A stretch of DNA of 20,737 bases from CAMBDS01 sp964355675 (GCA_964355675.1 CAYHEC010000047.1:1-20737); one strand, 5' to 3'; numbered from the stretch's first letter, positions 1-8,547 are shown. Numbers and translations: made by a program. The notes: generated from the letters alone by a model not told the origin.

Positions 1-134
1 GCCCCCCCTCCAAGAGGATCAAATCTCTACTCGAACGAATAAATCAACGAACTCAAGAGTGTCCGCCCTCCATGAGATTACTTGCATGTCAAGATAAATA
101 GTCAACAGCCAAAAACCAGTCCCCCCAAAGAATC
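1..134. other. Intergenic edge of window
   Basis: No gene is visible here. Bases 61-75 read tccgccctccatgag, the reverse strand of the 'ggagggcgga' hairpin arm that recurs in the 2115-2665 array, so this is probably a degraded repeat copy downstream of the LTA-synthase-like gene. No T-run terminator is visible for that gene. Confidence 0.4.
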
Positions 135-2033
135 TCACGGTGCTATCCGATTCTCTTTCATAAGCATCTCAGCAGTCTGATAAACCACTTTCAGACGAAA
201 TGTCATTTCTTCCGCAATAGACTTCTCAACGCTTAACAAACCTCCCCCCGTAACATCAGGAGAATCTATTTTGTAGAGACCCAAATTATGAGTGATCGTG
301 CTGACCAGAACGAGACCACTCTGCCGATAATTAAGCTGGTTCGATTGGTAATGGATACTCCATTGAACGCTGTCAGGGCGCTCCATAAGGCTTCTGCCAA
401 AGGCGGAATACTTCGTTTCCATACCACACAAATCAAGAATCGTCGGCATTAGGTCCATTTGCTCAGCAAGTCTATCATCAATTCGCGGGGGAATTCTCCC
501 CGGCGCAAAAAAGATCGATCCGATATGAAATCTCTCTGACTCATTCGCATGAGTGGTGTGATCGCCGACGAGTACGTAGAGCGTTCGATTAAACCTCTCT
601 CGCTTCGATTCCCGGCCGAAAAACTCACGAAGCGCTCCGTCGAGATAGGCAAAAGTATTGTAAATTTCACTGTTTTCGGTTTCTACTCCGAATGGAGGAA
701 GGAATCCTTCGGGTAGCGTCCAAGGCGAATGTGTACAAAGTGTGAAGACGCCATAATGGAAAGGTTCGGACATCGCGTCCATATCTTCGGTCATTCGTTT
801 AAGCGCCAAATGATCCCAGATCCCCCACGATCCATTGGTCTGCCCTGCTGGAAAATCTTCCTCGCTAACGAAATCCTCATAACCCGACATTCCGCAAATG
901 GCGGTGATCCCCATTGAGTTTTCCGGCGCCGCGTGCATGAAACGTACCGCGTATCCGTACTCGCGCATGATTTCCCCTAATCCTCGCATCTTAGGTAACA
1001 GGGATGTCAATCGATAGGAATCAACCGAAAGATTTGGATACGATGCAAGTATCGCCGTTACGCCCCGAAAGCTCCGCGTGCTGATCGAATTGAAATTTGT
1101 GAATATCAAACTTTGCCGCGAAAGTGAATCGAGAAACGGCATCACACTTATCTTCCCGCCGAAGGCCTGAAGATACTCGGCATTAAGTGACTCTATGATG
1201 ATAAGTACGACATTAAGTGGCTCACCTGGACTCGCAATCGATGCTTTTGAAGTGGCATTGCGAAAAAGAGGATATTCTGATGATTTAAAGTCTGTATCAG
1301 GATCGATCATCCGACGTATTTCCGCCACAGCCACGCTGTCATCCATAAAGTGGTCAGGCCGTTTGGTTTTAACAGCCTCGGTCAGAAAACTGTACCATCC
1401 GTTCAGCACTATGTTGCCGAGAATTGTCGAGCTTCCCACGATCGCGTCTGCGCTTTTAAGAGGTTCTTTTTGCAATCCTCCTCGAATGCCAATGACCGTC
1501 ACCATTAGAAATGGAAGAAATAAATACAACCTCTTCCAATCCCATCCACTCCGTGATGCATCTGCTTCGGCTGATTTTCGAAAAACTCGAACCGTAATCC
1601 AAATCAGTCCGCTCAACACAGCACAAGCCAAGAGCGTCGCCATGAGGTAGCCGTCATACAGCATTTTCGCGGCTGGTCTCAAATCTCTCAGCATATCGAC
1701 TGGCTCAAGCGTAATATGGTGACTGCTCTCAACAAAAAAGAAAACGTCACCAGTCAGAATAATTCCCGCTGTCGTAAAAATTGATACAGTTAGCACACAG
1801 GATACATTGGAGAGCCAACCCCTGACACGACTTACTGCTGGTATCCAAAGAAGCAGAGCCGGCGCGGTGATGCTCAGCAGTATCGTGGCGATGTCGAAAC
1901 GAAATCCGCGGAAGAAAGCTTCGACGATCTCCAAAGTCGTTGTATCTTTGAAACTGGCAAAATTGACCGTCAGGAATGCAAGTCTCGCCAATACCAGTAT
2001 CACCAACATGATGATGAACAGATTTATCCACAC
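135..2033 (-). CDS. LTA synthase family sulfatase-fold membrane phosphotransferase
   Basis: Predicted membrane enzyme of the alkaline phosphatase/sulfatase superfamily, like lipoteichoic acid synthase and phosphoglycerol or phosphoethanolamine transferases. The N-terminal ~190 residues hold about five hydrophobic helices (near 5-25, 47-67, 78-100, 129-150 and 168-185), followed by a catalytic domain facing the periplasm (~272-600). Catalytic features are visible: NVVLIIIESLN with metal ligand E281, the nucleophile T319 in ISTRSFRG, H435 in THSPW, and the D491-H492 pair in VGDHTTH. These match the E/T/D/H set that binds Mn in LtaS. The length of 632 aa is normal. The start is GTG (2031-2033) with no clear Shine-Dalgarno; an ATG lies eight codons further in. 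In a diderm the product is unlikely to be true lipoteichoic acid; head-group transfer to a glycan or lipid is more likely, and the substrate cannot be read from sequence. It is transcribed alone, away from a 700-bp repeat region. Confidence 0.88.
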   Translation of the reverse strand: MWINLFIIMLVILVLARLAFLTVNFASFKDTTTLEIVEAFFRGFRFDIATILLSITAPALLLWIPAVSRVRGWLSNVSCVLTVSIFTTAGIILTGDVFFFVESSHHITLEPVDMLRDLRPAAKMLYDGYLMATLLACAVLSGLIWITVRVFRKSAEADASRSGWDWKRLYLFLPFLMVTVIGIRGGLQKEPLKSADAIVGSSTILGNIVLNGWYSFLTEAVKTKRPDHFMDDSVAVAEIRRMIDPDTDFKSSEYPLFRNATSKASIASPGEPLNVVLIIIESLNAEYLQAFGGKISVMPFLDSLSRQSLIFTNFNSISTRSFRGVTAILASYPNLSVDSYRLTSLLPKMRGLGEIMREYGYAVRFMHAAPENSMGITAICGMSGYEDFVSEEDFPAGQTNGSWGIWDHLALKRMTEDMDAMSEPFHYGVFTLCTHSPWTLPEGFLPPFGVETENSEIYNTFAYLDGALREFFGRESKRERFNRTLYVLVGDHTTHANESERFHIGSIFFAPGRIPPRIDDRLAEQMDLMPTILDLCGMETKYSAFGRSLMERPDSVQWSIHYQSNQLNYRQSGLVLVSTITHNLGLYKIDSPDVTGGGLLSVEKSIAEEMTFRLKVVYQTAEMLMKENRIAP

Positions 2034-2737
2034 CGTAAGCGGTGGAGTTATTAGTGATCCAGTATTTTGGCGATGAGAAATCAGCTTGGTTTCGATTTAT
2101 TATGTGGTGAGCTTAAAGCGATATCTTCTTGGAGGGCGGACTTTCAGAGTTCGTTGAAGTATTCGATAGAATGCCGAGAGTGTCCAGGCGGACGCCCTCG
2201 TCCGCCGATTAATAGCGATATCTTCTTGGAGGGCGGACTTTTCAAGCCGCTCTTTCCGGCATTGTAAACTTACCTGGAGGGCGGACTTTCAGTCCGCTCT
2301 TTCCGGCATTGTAAACATACTTGGAGGGCGGACTTTCCAGTCCGCTCTGAGTTCTTTGAAGCATTAGCGAGTCGGCTTGATTTGTCCAGGCGGACGCCCT
2401 CGTCCGCCGATTAATAGCGATATCTTCTTGGAGGGCGGACTTTTCAAGCCGCTCTTTCCGGCATTGTAAACTTACCTGGAGGGCGGACTTTCAGTCCGCT
2501 CTTTCCGGCATTGTAAACATACTTGGAGGGCGGACTTTCCAGTCCGCTCTGAGTTCTTTGAAGCATTAGCGAGTCGGCTTGATTTGTCCCGGCGGACGCC
2601 CTCGTCCGCCGATTAATAGCGATATCCTCTTGGAGAGCAGCTTTTTAAGCCGCTCTTTCCTGCTTAGAGCCACAGGCGCTCAGTCTTGACAACCTCCCAG
2701 AATACAACTGCCAGATTCTATTATAAAGTGTTATATT
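2034..2737. other. Gene-free spacer filled by a repeat array
   Basis: This 704-bp spacer holds no convincing gene. Most of it is the nested tandem array annotated at 2115-2665. It lies between two genes on the minus strand, so it contains the upstream region of the LTA-synthase-like gene and the 3' side of the methyltransferase-ligase gene. No clear promoter or T-run terminator could be picked out. Confidence 0.7.
2115..2665. repeat. Nested tandem array, 202-bp unit with hairpin-bearing 47-bp submonomers
   Basis: Two complete 202-bp units (2181-2382 and 2383-2584) read identically base for base. A partial, diverged third unit follows at 2585-2663, and a fourth with an internal deletion precedes them at about 2115-2180. 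Each unit starts with a perfect hairpin, GGCGGACG-CCCT-CGTCCGCC, and then carries three submonomers spaced 47-48 bp (2228, 2276 and 2323 in unit 1). Each submonomer contains an inverted repeat such as GCGGACT-TTC-AGTCCGC followed by ctctttccggcattgtaaac. The repeats are not separated by unique spacers, so this is not a CRISPR array. It resembles an amplified REP-type palindrome. Confidence 0.93.
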
Positions 2738-4678
2738 CTAAACACTTCCAATCCCCAATCTCTGCTCTGCGGCACTCAAAATGCTCAACAGCATTGTCGG
2801 GTAGTCTATCTTATCGATCCCCGCCATTTTCGCCAAATGACCGTCCCAGCACCAGCCCGGATTCGGATTCACTTCTAACAATTTCGGTTTTCCTTCACCG
2901 TCGAGTCGCCAATCAAATCGGACATAGTCGCGGCATTCAAGTCTTTCGAACAGTTTAAGGCTTCCCTCGATGATCTGCCGCTTTGTATCCTTGGGTAGTT
3001 CAGCCGGTATAGCACGGAGATTCCAATAAGGCGAATCTGGCATCCATTTCGCTTCATAACCGCATATTCTCGGCAATCCTTCCGGCAATAGCGAATAGTC
3101 CTCTTCGATCACCGGCAGTATCGTATAATTTTCAGGCGAATTGCCGATAATTCCTATCGAAAGGTCTTTGCCCGTCAGGAACTCTTCCACAAGAATTGGC
3201 TTATCGTATCCAAGCTTGTCTCGGATCATAATCAACGCGTTGACCAATTCTTCACGATTGGTGGCAAAACTCTCTTGAGTGATACCGAAGCTCGAATCAC
3301 CAAAATTGGGCTTGGCGATCACCGGAAAGCCGACCGGCAGTTCGTAAAGACTATCATCTGGATTGACAAAAAGAGCCGCAGGAACTGGAATACCCATCTC
3401 TTTGGCTACACCTCGAACTGCCGATTTATCGTAGCAAAATGCGAGACACTGCGGCCCCGAACCAGTGTAGGGCAAATCCAATTGTTCGAGTAACGCCGGA
3501 ACATGCAACTCCTTGCGAGGATCGTTGTCGAAGCCCTCATCGCAAAGATTGAACACCAGATCGAAGCGCCCATGAAGCCTTTTGAGATCCTGATACAACG
3601 TCGAATGGTTATTGAGATAGGTGAACTTATAGCCTTCCAACCCAGCGAGAGCTACCCGCAACTGCTCAATAGTGAAAAAATCATCCTCGTCAAAAATACG
3701 AAGCGGTTTTAGAGGGTCTGGACGATTCGGATCGCCAAGCAACACCACGACATTTTTCTGAGTAATCTTGACCTTGCTTCGACTCTTTGTCCATTCCTTT
3801 TTCACCGCCGCCGTCGCAACAAGACGCTGTTCCATCATGCCTAAATCTTGGTTGCGTTGAGAGTTGGTCGAAATACCGCCGTGAACCGCAAAATTTGAAA
3901 ACCCTGCCAGTTTCATCAACTCGCCAAGCGAATCTCCCGAGTAAAGCCTCTCTGCATAAAATTGATCGACGATGACGCCTTTCTCAACATGTGTGATTAC
4001 TTCGCGTGTTATCAACCGATCCCCATCACCCGAAATCGAACGCTCACGACAGACAAAATGCTTCTTGTCGATCCATTCCCATGATCGAGGTTGAAACTTC
4101 TCTCGAATAAAACCCCCATCTGAAACATCGATGAGCAATCGCCCTTCCGGTTTGAGTACCCGACGCACTTCTTTCAATACCCTTAGATCATCCCGAACCG
4201 ATTCGAAGTAGCCGAAACTGTTGCCGAGGATACTCACAACATCGAAATAATCGTTGTTGTAGGGAAGTTTTCGAGCGTCGCCTTCACGGAATCGCACTGG
4301 CAACCCTTCATTACGAGCCTGGCTCTTGGCGCGATGAATCAGAAAATGCGACCTGTCGAGCCCTTCGACGTGCTTGAAACCCAGTCTGGCGAGCTCGAGC
4401 GCGTGTCTGCCCTGACCACAGCAAAGATCAAGGATGAAATGATCCGGAGATAACTCCAGAATTGTTTTGAAAAGCTCTACTTCATTCTTTGTTATTTCGT
4501 GATCATCGACAACATCGGCGTCCGTCTTGAGATAGAGAGAATTAAAAATACCTCGCCACCAATCCGGGTGAACATGTTCTTCAAGATTACCTACTGGACC
4601 AAGAAGAGTTCGCTTCTGAGGAGCGGGACGATTTTTGTGAGGGGGTTTTTCTTTTTCAGGCGGTTGTTTTCGCGGCAT
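2738..4678 (-). CDS. Bifunctional SAM methyltransferase / D-Ala-D-Ala-ligase-like ATP-grasp protein
   Basis: A 646-aa fusion of two enzyme domains. Residues 1-25 form a Lys/Pro-rich tail. Residues ~35-290 are a class I SAM-dependent methyltransferase with motif I LDLCCGQG (83-90), the acidic SAM-ribose residue D108 in GLDRS, and GDARKLPY (133-140). After a basic linker (~292-308), residues ~309-640 form an ATP-grasp domain like D-alanine-D-alanine ligase: YTGSGP (404-409), YDKSAVR (416-422), K456 in IAKPN, DSSFG (461-465), E498-E499, K544, R587/D589, and E602/N604 in LEVNPNPG. The Lys-Tyr pair of DdlB (K215-Y216) appears as K544-W545, and the N-terminal GG-x-S-x-E substrate loop is not evident, so a cell-wall Ddl role is doubtful. 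I infer that it joins and methylates an amino acid or peptide; the substrates are unknown. Cytoplasmic, no signal peptide, ATG start with a weak ribosome site, apparently transcribed alone. Confidence 0.88.
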   Translation of the reverse strand: MPRKQPPEKEKPPHKNRPAPQKRTLLGPVGNLEEHVHPDWWRGIFNSLYLKTDADVVDDHEITKNEVELFKTILELSPDHFILDLCCGQGRHALELARLGFKHVEGLDRSHFLIHRAKSQARNEGLPVRFREGDARKLPYNNDYFDVVSILGNSFGYFESVRDDLRVLKEVRRVLKPEGRLLIDVSDGGFIREKFQPRSWEWIDKKHFVCRERSISGDGDRLITREVITHVEKGVIVDQFYAERLYSGDSLGELMKLAGFSNFAVHGGISTNSQRNQDLGMMEQRLVATAAVKKEWTKSRSKVKITQKNVVVLLGDPNRPDPLKPLRIFDEDDFFTIEQLRVALAGLEGYKFTYLNNHSTLYQDLKRLHGRFDLVFNLCDEGFDNDPRKELHVPALLEQLDLPYTGSGPQCLAFCYDKSAVRGVAKEMGIPVPAALFVNPDDSLYELPVGFPVIAKPNFGDSSFGITQESFATNREELVNALIMIRDKLGYDKPILVEEFLTGKDLSIGIIGNSPENYTILPVIEEDYSLLPEGLPRICGYEAKWMPDSPYWNLRAIPAELPKDTKRQIIEGSLKLFERLECRDYVRFDWRLDGEGKPKLLEVNPNPGWCWDGHLAKMAGIDKIDYPTMLLSILSAAEQRLGIGSV

Positions 4679-5131
4679 TTACGACTCAATTGATTGAGGG
4701 CTTGTTTGTATTAAGGTTCGACCTAATCTACATCGTGATCTGTTGCCTGTCAAGGATGTGATGAAGGATTGACAAGCTAAGGTAAGATTGAGCCTGTTGA
4801 ATAAGTCATGAAGTTGGGCATTTACCCGGTAGGACGGGGCTCCGTACCCGTCCACTTGAGCACGAATTCCTTGAATGAATGGGTACTGAGCCCCGTTCTA
4901 CCGATCCCCTGGACTTTTTCAACAGACTCAAGATTGTGATGAATCCATTTCGTATCAAGTATTTTAGTTTGTTCCTCATTGCCGAATGTAGTGAAAATTT
5001 CCTATCTTTAGGATAGACAAAAAGATTGATTTTAACGGGTGTTCTCTCCCGGCAAATCGACTATCTCATCTGATTTGTCCTTATGCGGCCCGCTCAGCCA
5101 ATCCAAATCTCCCCCGAACCCAGAGGAACCT
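4679..5131. other. Divergent intergenic region holding a MITE-like element
   Basis: This spacer separates the minus-strand methyltransferase-ligase gene from the plus-strand M6 protease gene and must hold both promoters. It contains the 140-bp palindromic element at 4790-4929. At 4999-5015 a short inverted repeat (ctatc-tttag-gatag) lies upstream of the protease gene. I could not choose a confident -35/-10 pair. Bases 5039-5131 are open in frame with the protease but are probably leader (see the start discussion there). Confidence 0.5.
4790..4929. mobile_element. MITE-like 140-bp palindromic element with 18-bp terminal repeats and 6-bp target duplication
   Basis: The left end GAGCCTGTTGAATAAGTC (4790-4807) and the reverse complement of the right end GAGTCTGTTGAAAAAGTC (4912-4929) match at 16 of 18 positions. 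The element is flanked on both sides by AAGATT (4784-4789 and 4930-4935), a likely target-site duplication. The interior is also palindromic: GGTAGGACGGGGCTCCGTAC at about 4830 recurs inverted at about 4882-4903 with a few changes. There is no coding capacity, so it would need a transposase in trans; none is in this window. A second right end of the same family lies at 18090-18135. Confidence 0.8.
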
Positions 5132-5134
5132 TTG
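5122..5134 (+). promoter_or_regulatory. Shine-Dalgarno and TTG start of the M6 protease
   Basis: AGAGGA (5122-5127), a 4-base spacer, then TTG (5132-5134). This is a much better initiation site than the GTG at 5039, which has no purine-rich site and would put about 31 polar residues in front of the signal peptide. Confidence 0.65.
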
Positions 5135-7450
5135 TTTAGATTTCTATCGCTATTTTCCTTACTGGCATTTCTCTCTTTCGCTAATGCTATGCCGCCAGCG
5201 CCTGGCTTGATCGAACGCCTGAGAGATGAGGGCCGCCTTGAAACCCTCGCTTCGCTTCATTCGGATGCCAAAACGAACGGGGTTAACGCGCCATTCAAAT
5301 TCGATCTTGAAGGTCTCGCACGAGACGATGCGGATGAAATTACCTATCATGTGATTTGCATTCTTGTCGATTTTGCTGATAATGAAGCTGATACAAATTT
5401 AGCTTCGCGGGAGCATTTTCAACAAATGCTCTTTTCTGAAGGCGATTATCGCACCGGGAGCATGAATGACTTTTATCTCGAAAACTCCTACGACCAAGTA
5501 CATATTACCGGCGATGTGGTTGGCTGGTATCGCATGGAACGAGATTATGCCTATTATGTGAACGGTCAACAAGGTTTTGGTCAGTACCCACGTAACGGAC
5601 AGGGACTGGCAAGAGACGCTCTGCTGGCCGCCGACGCCGACATCGATTATAATGATTACGACAATAACGGAAATCATGTCGCAGAAGGTGTTTTCATCGT
5701 CCATGCAGGAATGGGAGCCGAACAAACCGGATCCGACGACATGATCTGGTCTCACGCATGGGGTGTTCCCCGTGCCCTTCGCCTTGATAATATGTCCTTT
5801 CGCAGTTACGCTATGGAACCTGAAAACGGCAAAGTTGGCGTCTTCGGTCACGAACTGGGACATTCACTCTTTGGGCTTCCCGATCTTTATGACACTGATT
5901 ACAATTCTGCTGGTGTAGGAATATGGTCGATGATGTCAGGCGGTTCTTGGGGCGGCGGTGGAGATCGGCCCGTTCATTTTGACGCATGGTGCAAGTCGCA
6001 AATGCGGATGACTACCCCCTTCCCCATCATCGAAGACAGCCCCGACTTGATCATGGAACCGGTAGAACGTTCCGATGAAGTGTTCCTTGTCTGGCGTACA
6101 GGAGCTTTGCAAAACGAATACTTCCTCCTCGAAAATCGACAACGAATCGGCTTCGATGAGTCCCTGCCAAATTCTGGACTGTTGATCTGGCACTGCGATG
6201 AAGGCGCCGAAAGTAACACTCATCCCTGGTGGCCTGGTCAAGGAAACCTGCATAATATCGTCGCCCTTGAACAAGCCGACGGTGACTACGCCCTCGAACA
6301 CAATTCTAATGGCGGCGACGGAGGCGATCCATTTCCCGGTGATGCTTGGAATACGTTGTTCGGTGACGAAACTTCACCAGATTCAAGAGATTATGCTGGA
6401 CGCGTTACAAACGTCACTGTCTGGGATATGGAACCAATCGAAAATTCACGCATGCGACTCAATATAAATGTCAATAACGCTCCCCAACCCATTGAGCCAA
6501 ACCTCTTTCTATTAGAGCGCGTCCCTCCGGATCATGTTTTCCCACACCCTGACTTTCCCGGCGATACGACCGACGAAGTCACTATGGTAAGTCGGTATCT
6601 CACTTGGATGGGAGCGGAACCAACCGGGCATTCAGACGTACTCCCTGAAAATCTTTTCGATTACAACATAGTCGTTTACATCGAATCATGGCGAGATGGC
6701 GATGAACCTGCGCCAGGCTTATCGCTGGACGAACAATACGATTTGACTCTATTTCTCGAGACAGGCGGTATGCTCTTGATGATTGGTCCCGATATCGCCG
6801 AAAATCTTGAACCAGACACTCTTCTTTGGCCCTACTGTCATGCCGTTCTCAATGGCAATGGATATCCGCGGGAAACTGGCAACATCCGCCGGTTAACCGG
6901 AAATCCTGAATCGAGAATCGCCGGTCAAAATTTCGTTTATCGTCAACGGGGCATCACAGACCATTTCATCGATGTCATTGATCCCGGAGAACGAGCACAA
7001 GCGTTATTCTCGGATCAATCCGGCTCATCACGAGGCGTCATGCACGTCGGGGAAAGCGGTTACCGTCTGATCCTCCAGCCATTTCTGTTTGGAGGAATGG
7101 TCGATTGGGGTGGTAGCAAGGCCGACCTCTTGAGGACTTATTTCGAGTATTTTCGTTTTACTGTCACTGAAGTCAGCACATCACCGACTCCTCTGATCCC
7201 ATCCCGAATGCAACTCACCGCGGTTTTCCCTAATCCTTTCAACGGTGTACTGCGAGTTGGCTGGGATAATGCCCCTGTCGATTCTTGGATCGATATTTTC
7301 GATACAAACGGTAGAACAGTGGGAAAACTCAATTTGTCAGCCGGATCCGGTTTTCAGGCATGGACGCCGTACGGAATTCCCTCCGGAGAATATCTGCTTC
7401 AACCTAATCAATCTGGCTCGATTGCCCGTCGGATCACATTTCTTCGGTAA
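5132..7450 (+). CDS. Secreted M6 family metalloprotease with C-terminal sorting domain
   Basis: Secreted zinc endopeptidase of the immune-inhibitor-A-like M6 family. The frame is open from a GTG at 5039 (803 aa), directly after an in-frame TAA, and residue numbers here follow that frame. The better start is TTG at 5132: AGAGGA (5122-5127) sits 4 bases upstream, and the product then begins with a clean signal peptide (MFRFLSLFSLLAFLSFANA), giving 772 aa. The zinc motif HELGH (271-275) is followed by LPDLYD (280-285) and a methionine-rich turn SMMSGGSWG (297-305). Residues ~330-480 continue the catalytic region, and ~485-710 form a second domain with a flavodoxin-like look that I cannot assign. 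Residues ~725-803 (FPNPFN at 730-735) are a type IX-like sorting domain, so export across the outer membrane or surface display is inferred. Substrates are unknown. It is followed by hairpin repeats rather than a T-run terminator. Confidence 0.9.
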   Translation: MFRFLSLFSLLAFLSFANAMPPAPGLIERLRDEGRLETLASLHSDAKTNGVNAPFKFDLEGLARDDADEITYHVICILVDFADNEADTNLASREHFQQMLFSEGDYRTGSMNDFYLENSYDQVHITGDVVGWYRMERDYAYYVNGQQGFGQYPRNGQGLARDALLAADADIDYNDYDNNGNHVAEGVFIVHAGMGAEQTGSDDMIWSHAWGVPRALRLDNMSFRSYAMEPENGKVGVFGHELGHSLFGLPDLYDTDYNSAGVGIWSMMSGGSWGGGGDRPVHFDAWCKSQMRMTTPFPIIEDSPDLIMEPVERSDEVFLVWRTGALQNEYFLLENRQRIGFDESLPNSGLLIWHCDEGAESNTHPWWPGQGNLHNIVALEQADGDYALEHNSNGGDGGDPFPGDAWNTLFGDETSPDSRDYAGRVTNVTVWDMEPIENSRMRLNINVNNAPQPIEPNLFLLERVPPDHVFPHPDFPGDTTDEVTMVSRYLTWMGAEPTGHSDVLPENLFDYNIVVYIESWRDGDEPAPGLSLDEQYDLTLFLETGGMLLMIGPDIAENLEPDTLLWPYCHAVLNGNGYPRETGNIRRLTGNPESRIAGQNFVYRQRGITDHFIDVIDPGERAQALFSDQSGSSRGVMHVGESGYRLILQPFLFGGMVDWGGSKADLLRTYFEYFRFTVTEVSTSPTPLIPSRMQLTAVFPNPFNGVLRVGWDNAPVDSWIDIFDTNGRTVGKLNLSAGSGFQAWTPYGIPSGEYLLQPNQSGSIARRITFLR

Positions 7451-7490
7451 AATTACCGGAACCGAAATTACCAAACGATAGTTAACGACT

Positions 7491-7619
7491 TGGCAACAGG
7501 AGGACGGATCTCCGCATCCGTCCCTTGAAAAACAACCTGGCAACAGGAGGACGGATCTCCGCATCCGTCCCTGTAAAAACAACCTGGCAACAGGAGGACG
7601 GATCTCCGCATCCGTCCCT
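7491..7619. repeat. Three tandem 47-bp repeats with perfect hairpins
   Basis: The motif tggcaacaggaggacggatc begins at 7491, 7538 and 7585, an exact 47-bp period. Each unit contains the hairpin GGACGGAT-CTCCGC-ATCCGTCC, an 8-bp perfect stem. The units differ only in the A-rich linker (ttgaaaaacaacc or tgtaaaaacaacc). The hairpins follow the M6 protease stop codon and precede the SnoaL-like gene. They lack T-runs, so they are not standard terminators, though they could protect the 3' end of the mRNA. Confidence 0.92.
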
Positions 7620-7660
7620 AGAATCCATCACTTCAATTAATCCTACTCATCGAGTAATCA

Positions 7661-8347
7661 ATGAAATTCAATATCTTATTTATCATTGCACCAGTCCTAC
7701 TGGCGCTGAATGTAACAACACTTTCCGCCAAAGAGACCAAGCCGCCTCTTAAAACTTCACCGTCCGTAGCGGTTCAGCCTGCACCACTGATAACTTCGTC
7801 TGCCGAAAATGAAAAATTGGTGAAGAGTATTCTGGAAAGTATGTATAAAGGCGAACTTCCGATGATTTCGCCCTCATTTTCAGGCAATTTTATCGACCAT
7901 GATGCCAATCGTGACTCGTCATTTGGAATTGAAAATATGATTTCTTTTTCCAATAACATCCGAATTGCCATCCCCGACGTAAAACTTGAAATCCAATCGA
8001 TCCGATCTTTTGAAAACAAGGTCCTCGTCTTCAGCAAAATCGTCGGATCCTATGCAGGCCCTTTTCGTGGCTTCCCACCAAGCGGAAGAACCATCAGCTT
8101 ATATTCAGCCGATCTGTTTGTAATTGATAACAGACTCGTCTCCGCCAGATGGAATGTTTGCGACCTTTCGCCACTTTGCAGCATGCCGGATCCGGTTTAT
8201 GGCGCCAGTCCCACGTCCAACTATCTGGTTCCAAGCGTAAATACCTCAATTACAAACGAAAAAGATTCGATTCGCTCACCTGCTTCCTCTCAATCATCTG
8301 TTGGTAAGAAAAAGAGCACCAAATCAAAGGACTCTAAGGGAAAATAG
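7661..8347 (+). CDS. Secreted SnoaL-like (NTF2-fold, ester-cyclase type) protein
   Basis: A 228-aa exported protein. Residues 1-23 form a signal peptide (MKFNILFIIAPVLLALNVTT then LSA, cleaved near KETKPP). After a Pro/Ser linker, residues ~48-172 match the SnoaL-like polyketide cyclase/ester cyclase pattern: an acidic FIDHDA segment, a conserved G and F block, IPDVKLEI, a core V/F strand, then GPFRGFPPSGRTI, which corresponds to the family 'G.f.G.pPTGk.v' loop, and a final strand ending in W and D (ARWNVCD). The C-terminus (~175-228) is a low-complexity tail ending Lys/Ser-rich (KKKSTKSKDSKGK). SnoaL folds are used as enzymes and as binding domains, so a catalytic role is not assured; a periplasmic location is unusual for this fold. 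It has its own ATG with a weak ribosome site and no obvious operon partner. Confidence 0.75.
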   Translation: MKFNILFIIAPVLLALNVTTLSAKETKPPLKTSPSVAVQPAPLITSSAENEKLVKSILESMYKGELPMISPSFSGNFIDHDANRDSSFGIENMISFSNNIRIAIPDVKLEIQSIRSFENKVLVFSKIVGSYAGPFRGFPPSGRTISLYSADLFVIDNRLVSARWNVCDLSPLCSMPDPVYGASPTSNYLVPSVNTSITNEKDSIRSPASSQSSVGKKKSTKSKDSKGK

Positions 8348-8475
8348 TGACTCATTAGTAAGTATCCGACCAGAGCGCCTTCGAAATTGAGTCAGAATTA
8401 TCTACCTCGAATCAACAAAATATCGACTCTATTTCGTTTTGGACAAATTCTTTTCATCATTCTACCTTCAAACAC

Positions 8476-8503
8476 TTGACTTTCATCCTGAATGCCTTAT
8501 CTT
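8476..8503 (+). promoter_or_regulatory. Candidate sigma-70-type promoter of the small zinc-ribbon gene
   Basis: TTGACT (8476-8481), a 16-base spacer and TATCTT (8498-8503) lie 44 bases before the ATG at 8548. The match is 5/6 at -35 and 4/6 at -10. The leader then contains a strong ribosome site, AAAGGAGGG, which supports transcription starting here. Confidence 0.5.
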
Positions 8504-8547
8504 AAGACGAACCAGCTTTATTCCACTATTCAGCAAAGGAGGGTCGA

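Noticed and set aside
1195..1650. 151-codon plus-strand open frame
   Set aside because: It lies wholly inside the LTA-synthase-like gene on the other strand, which has clear catalytic motifs; it has no family signature.
2115..2665. CRISPR array
   Set aside because: The repeats have no unique spacers: two 202-bp units are identical throughout. No cas genes are present.
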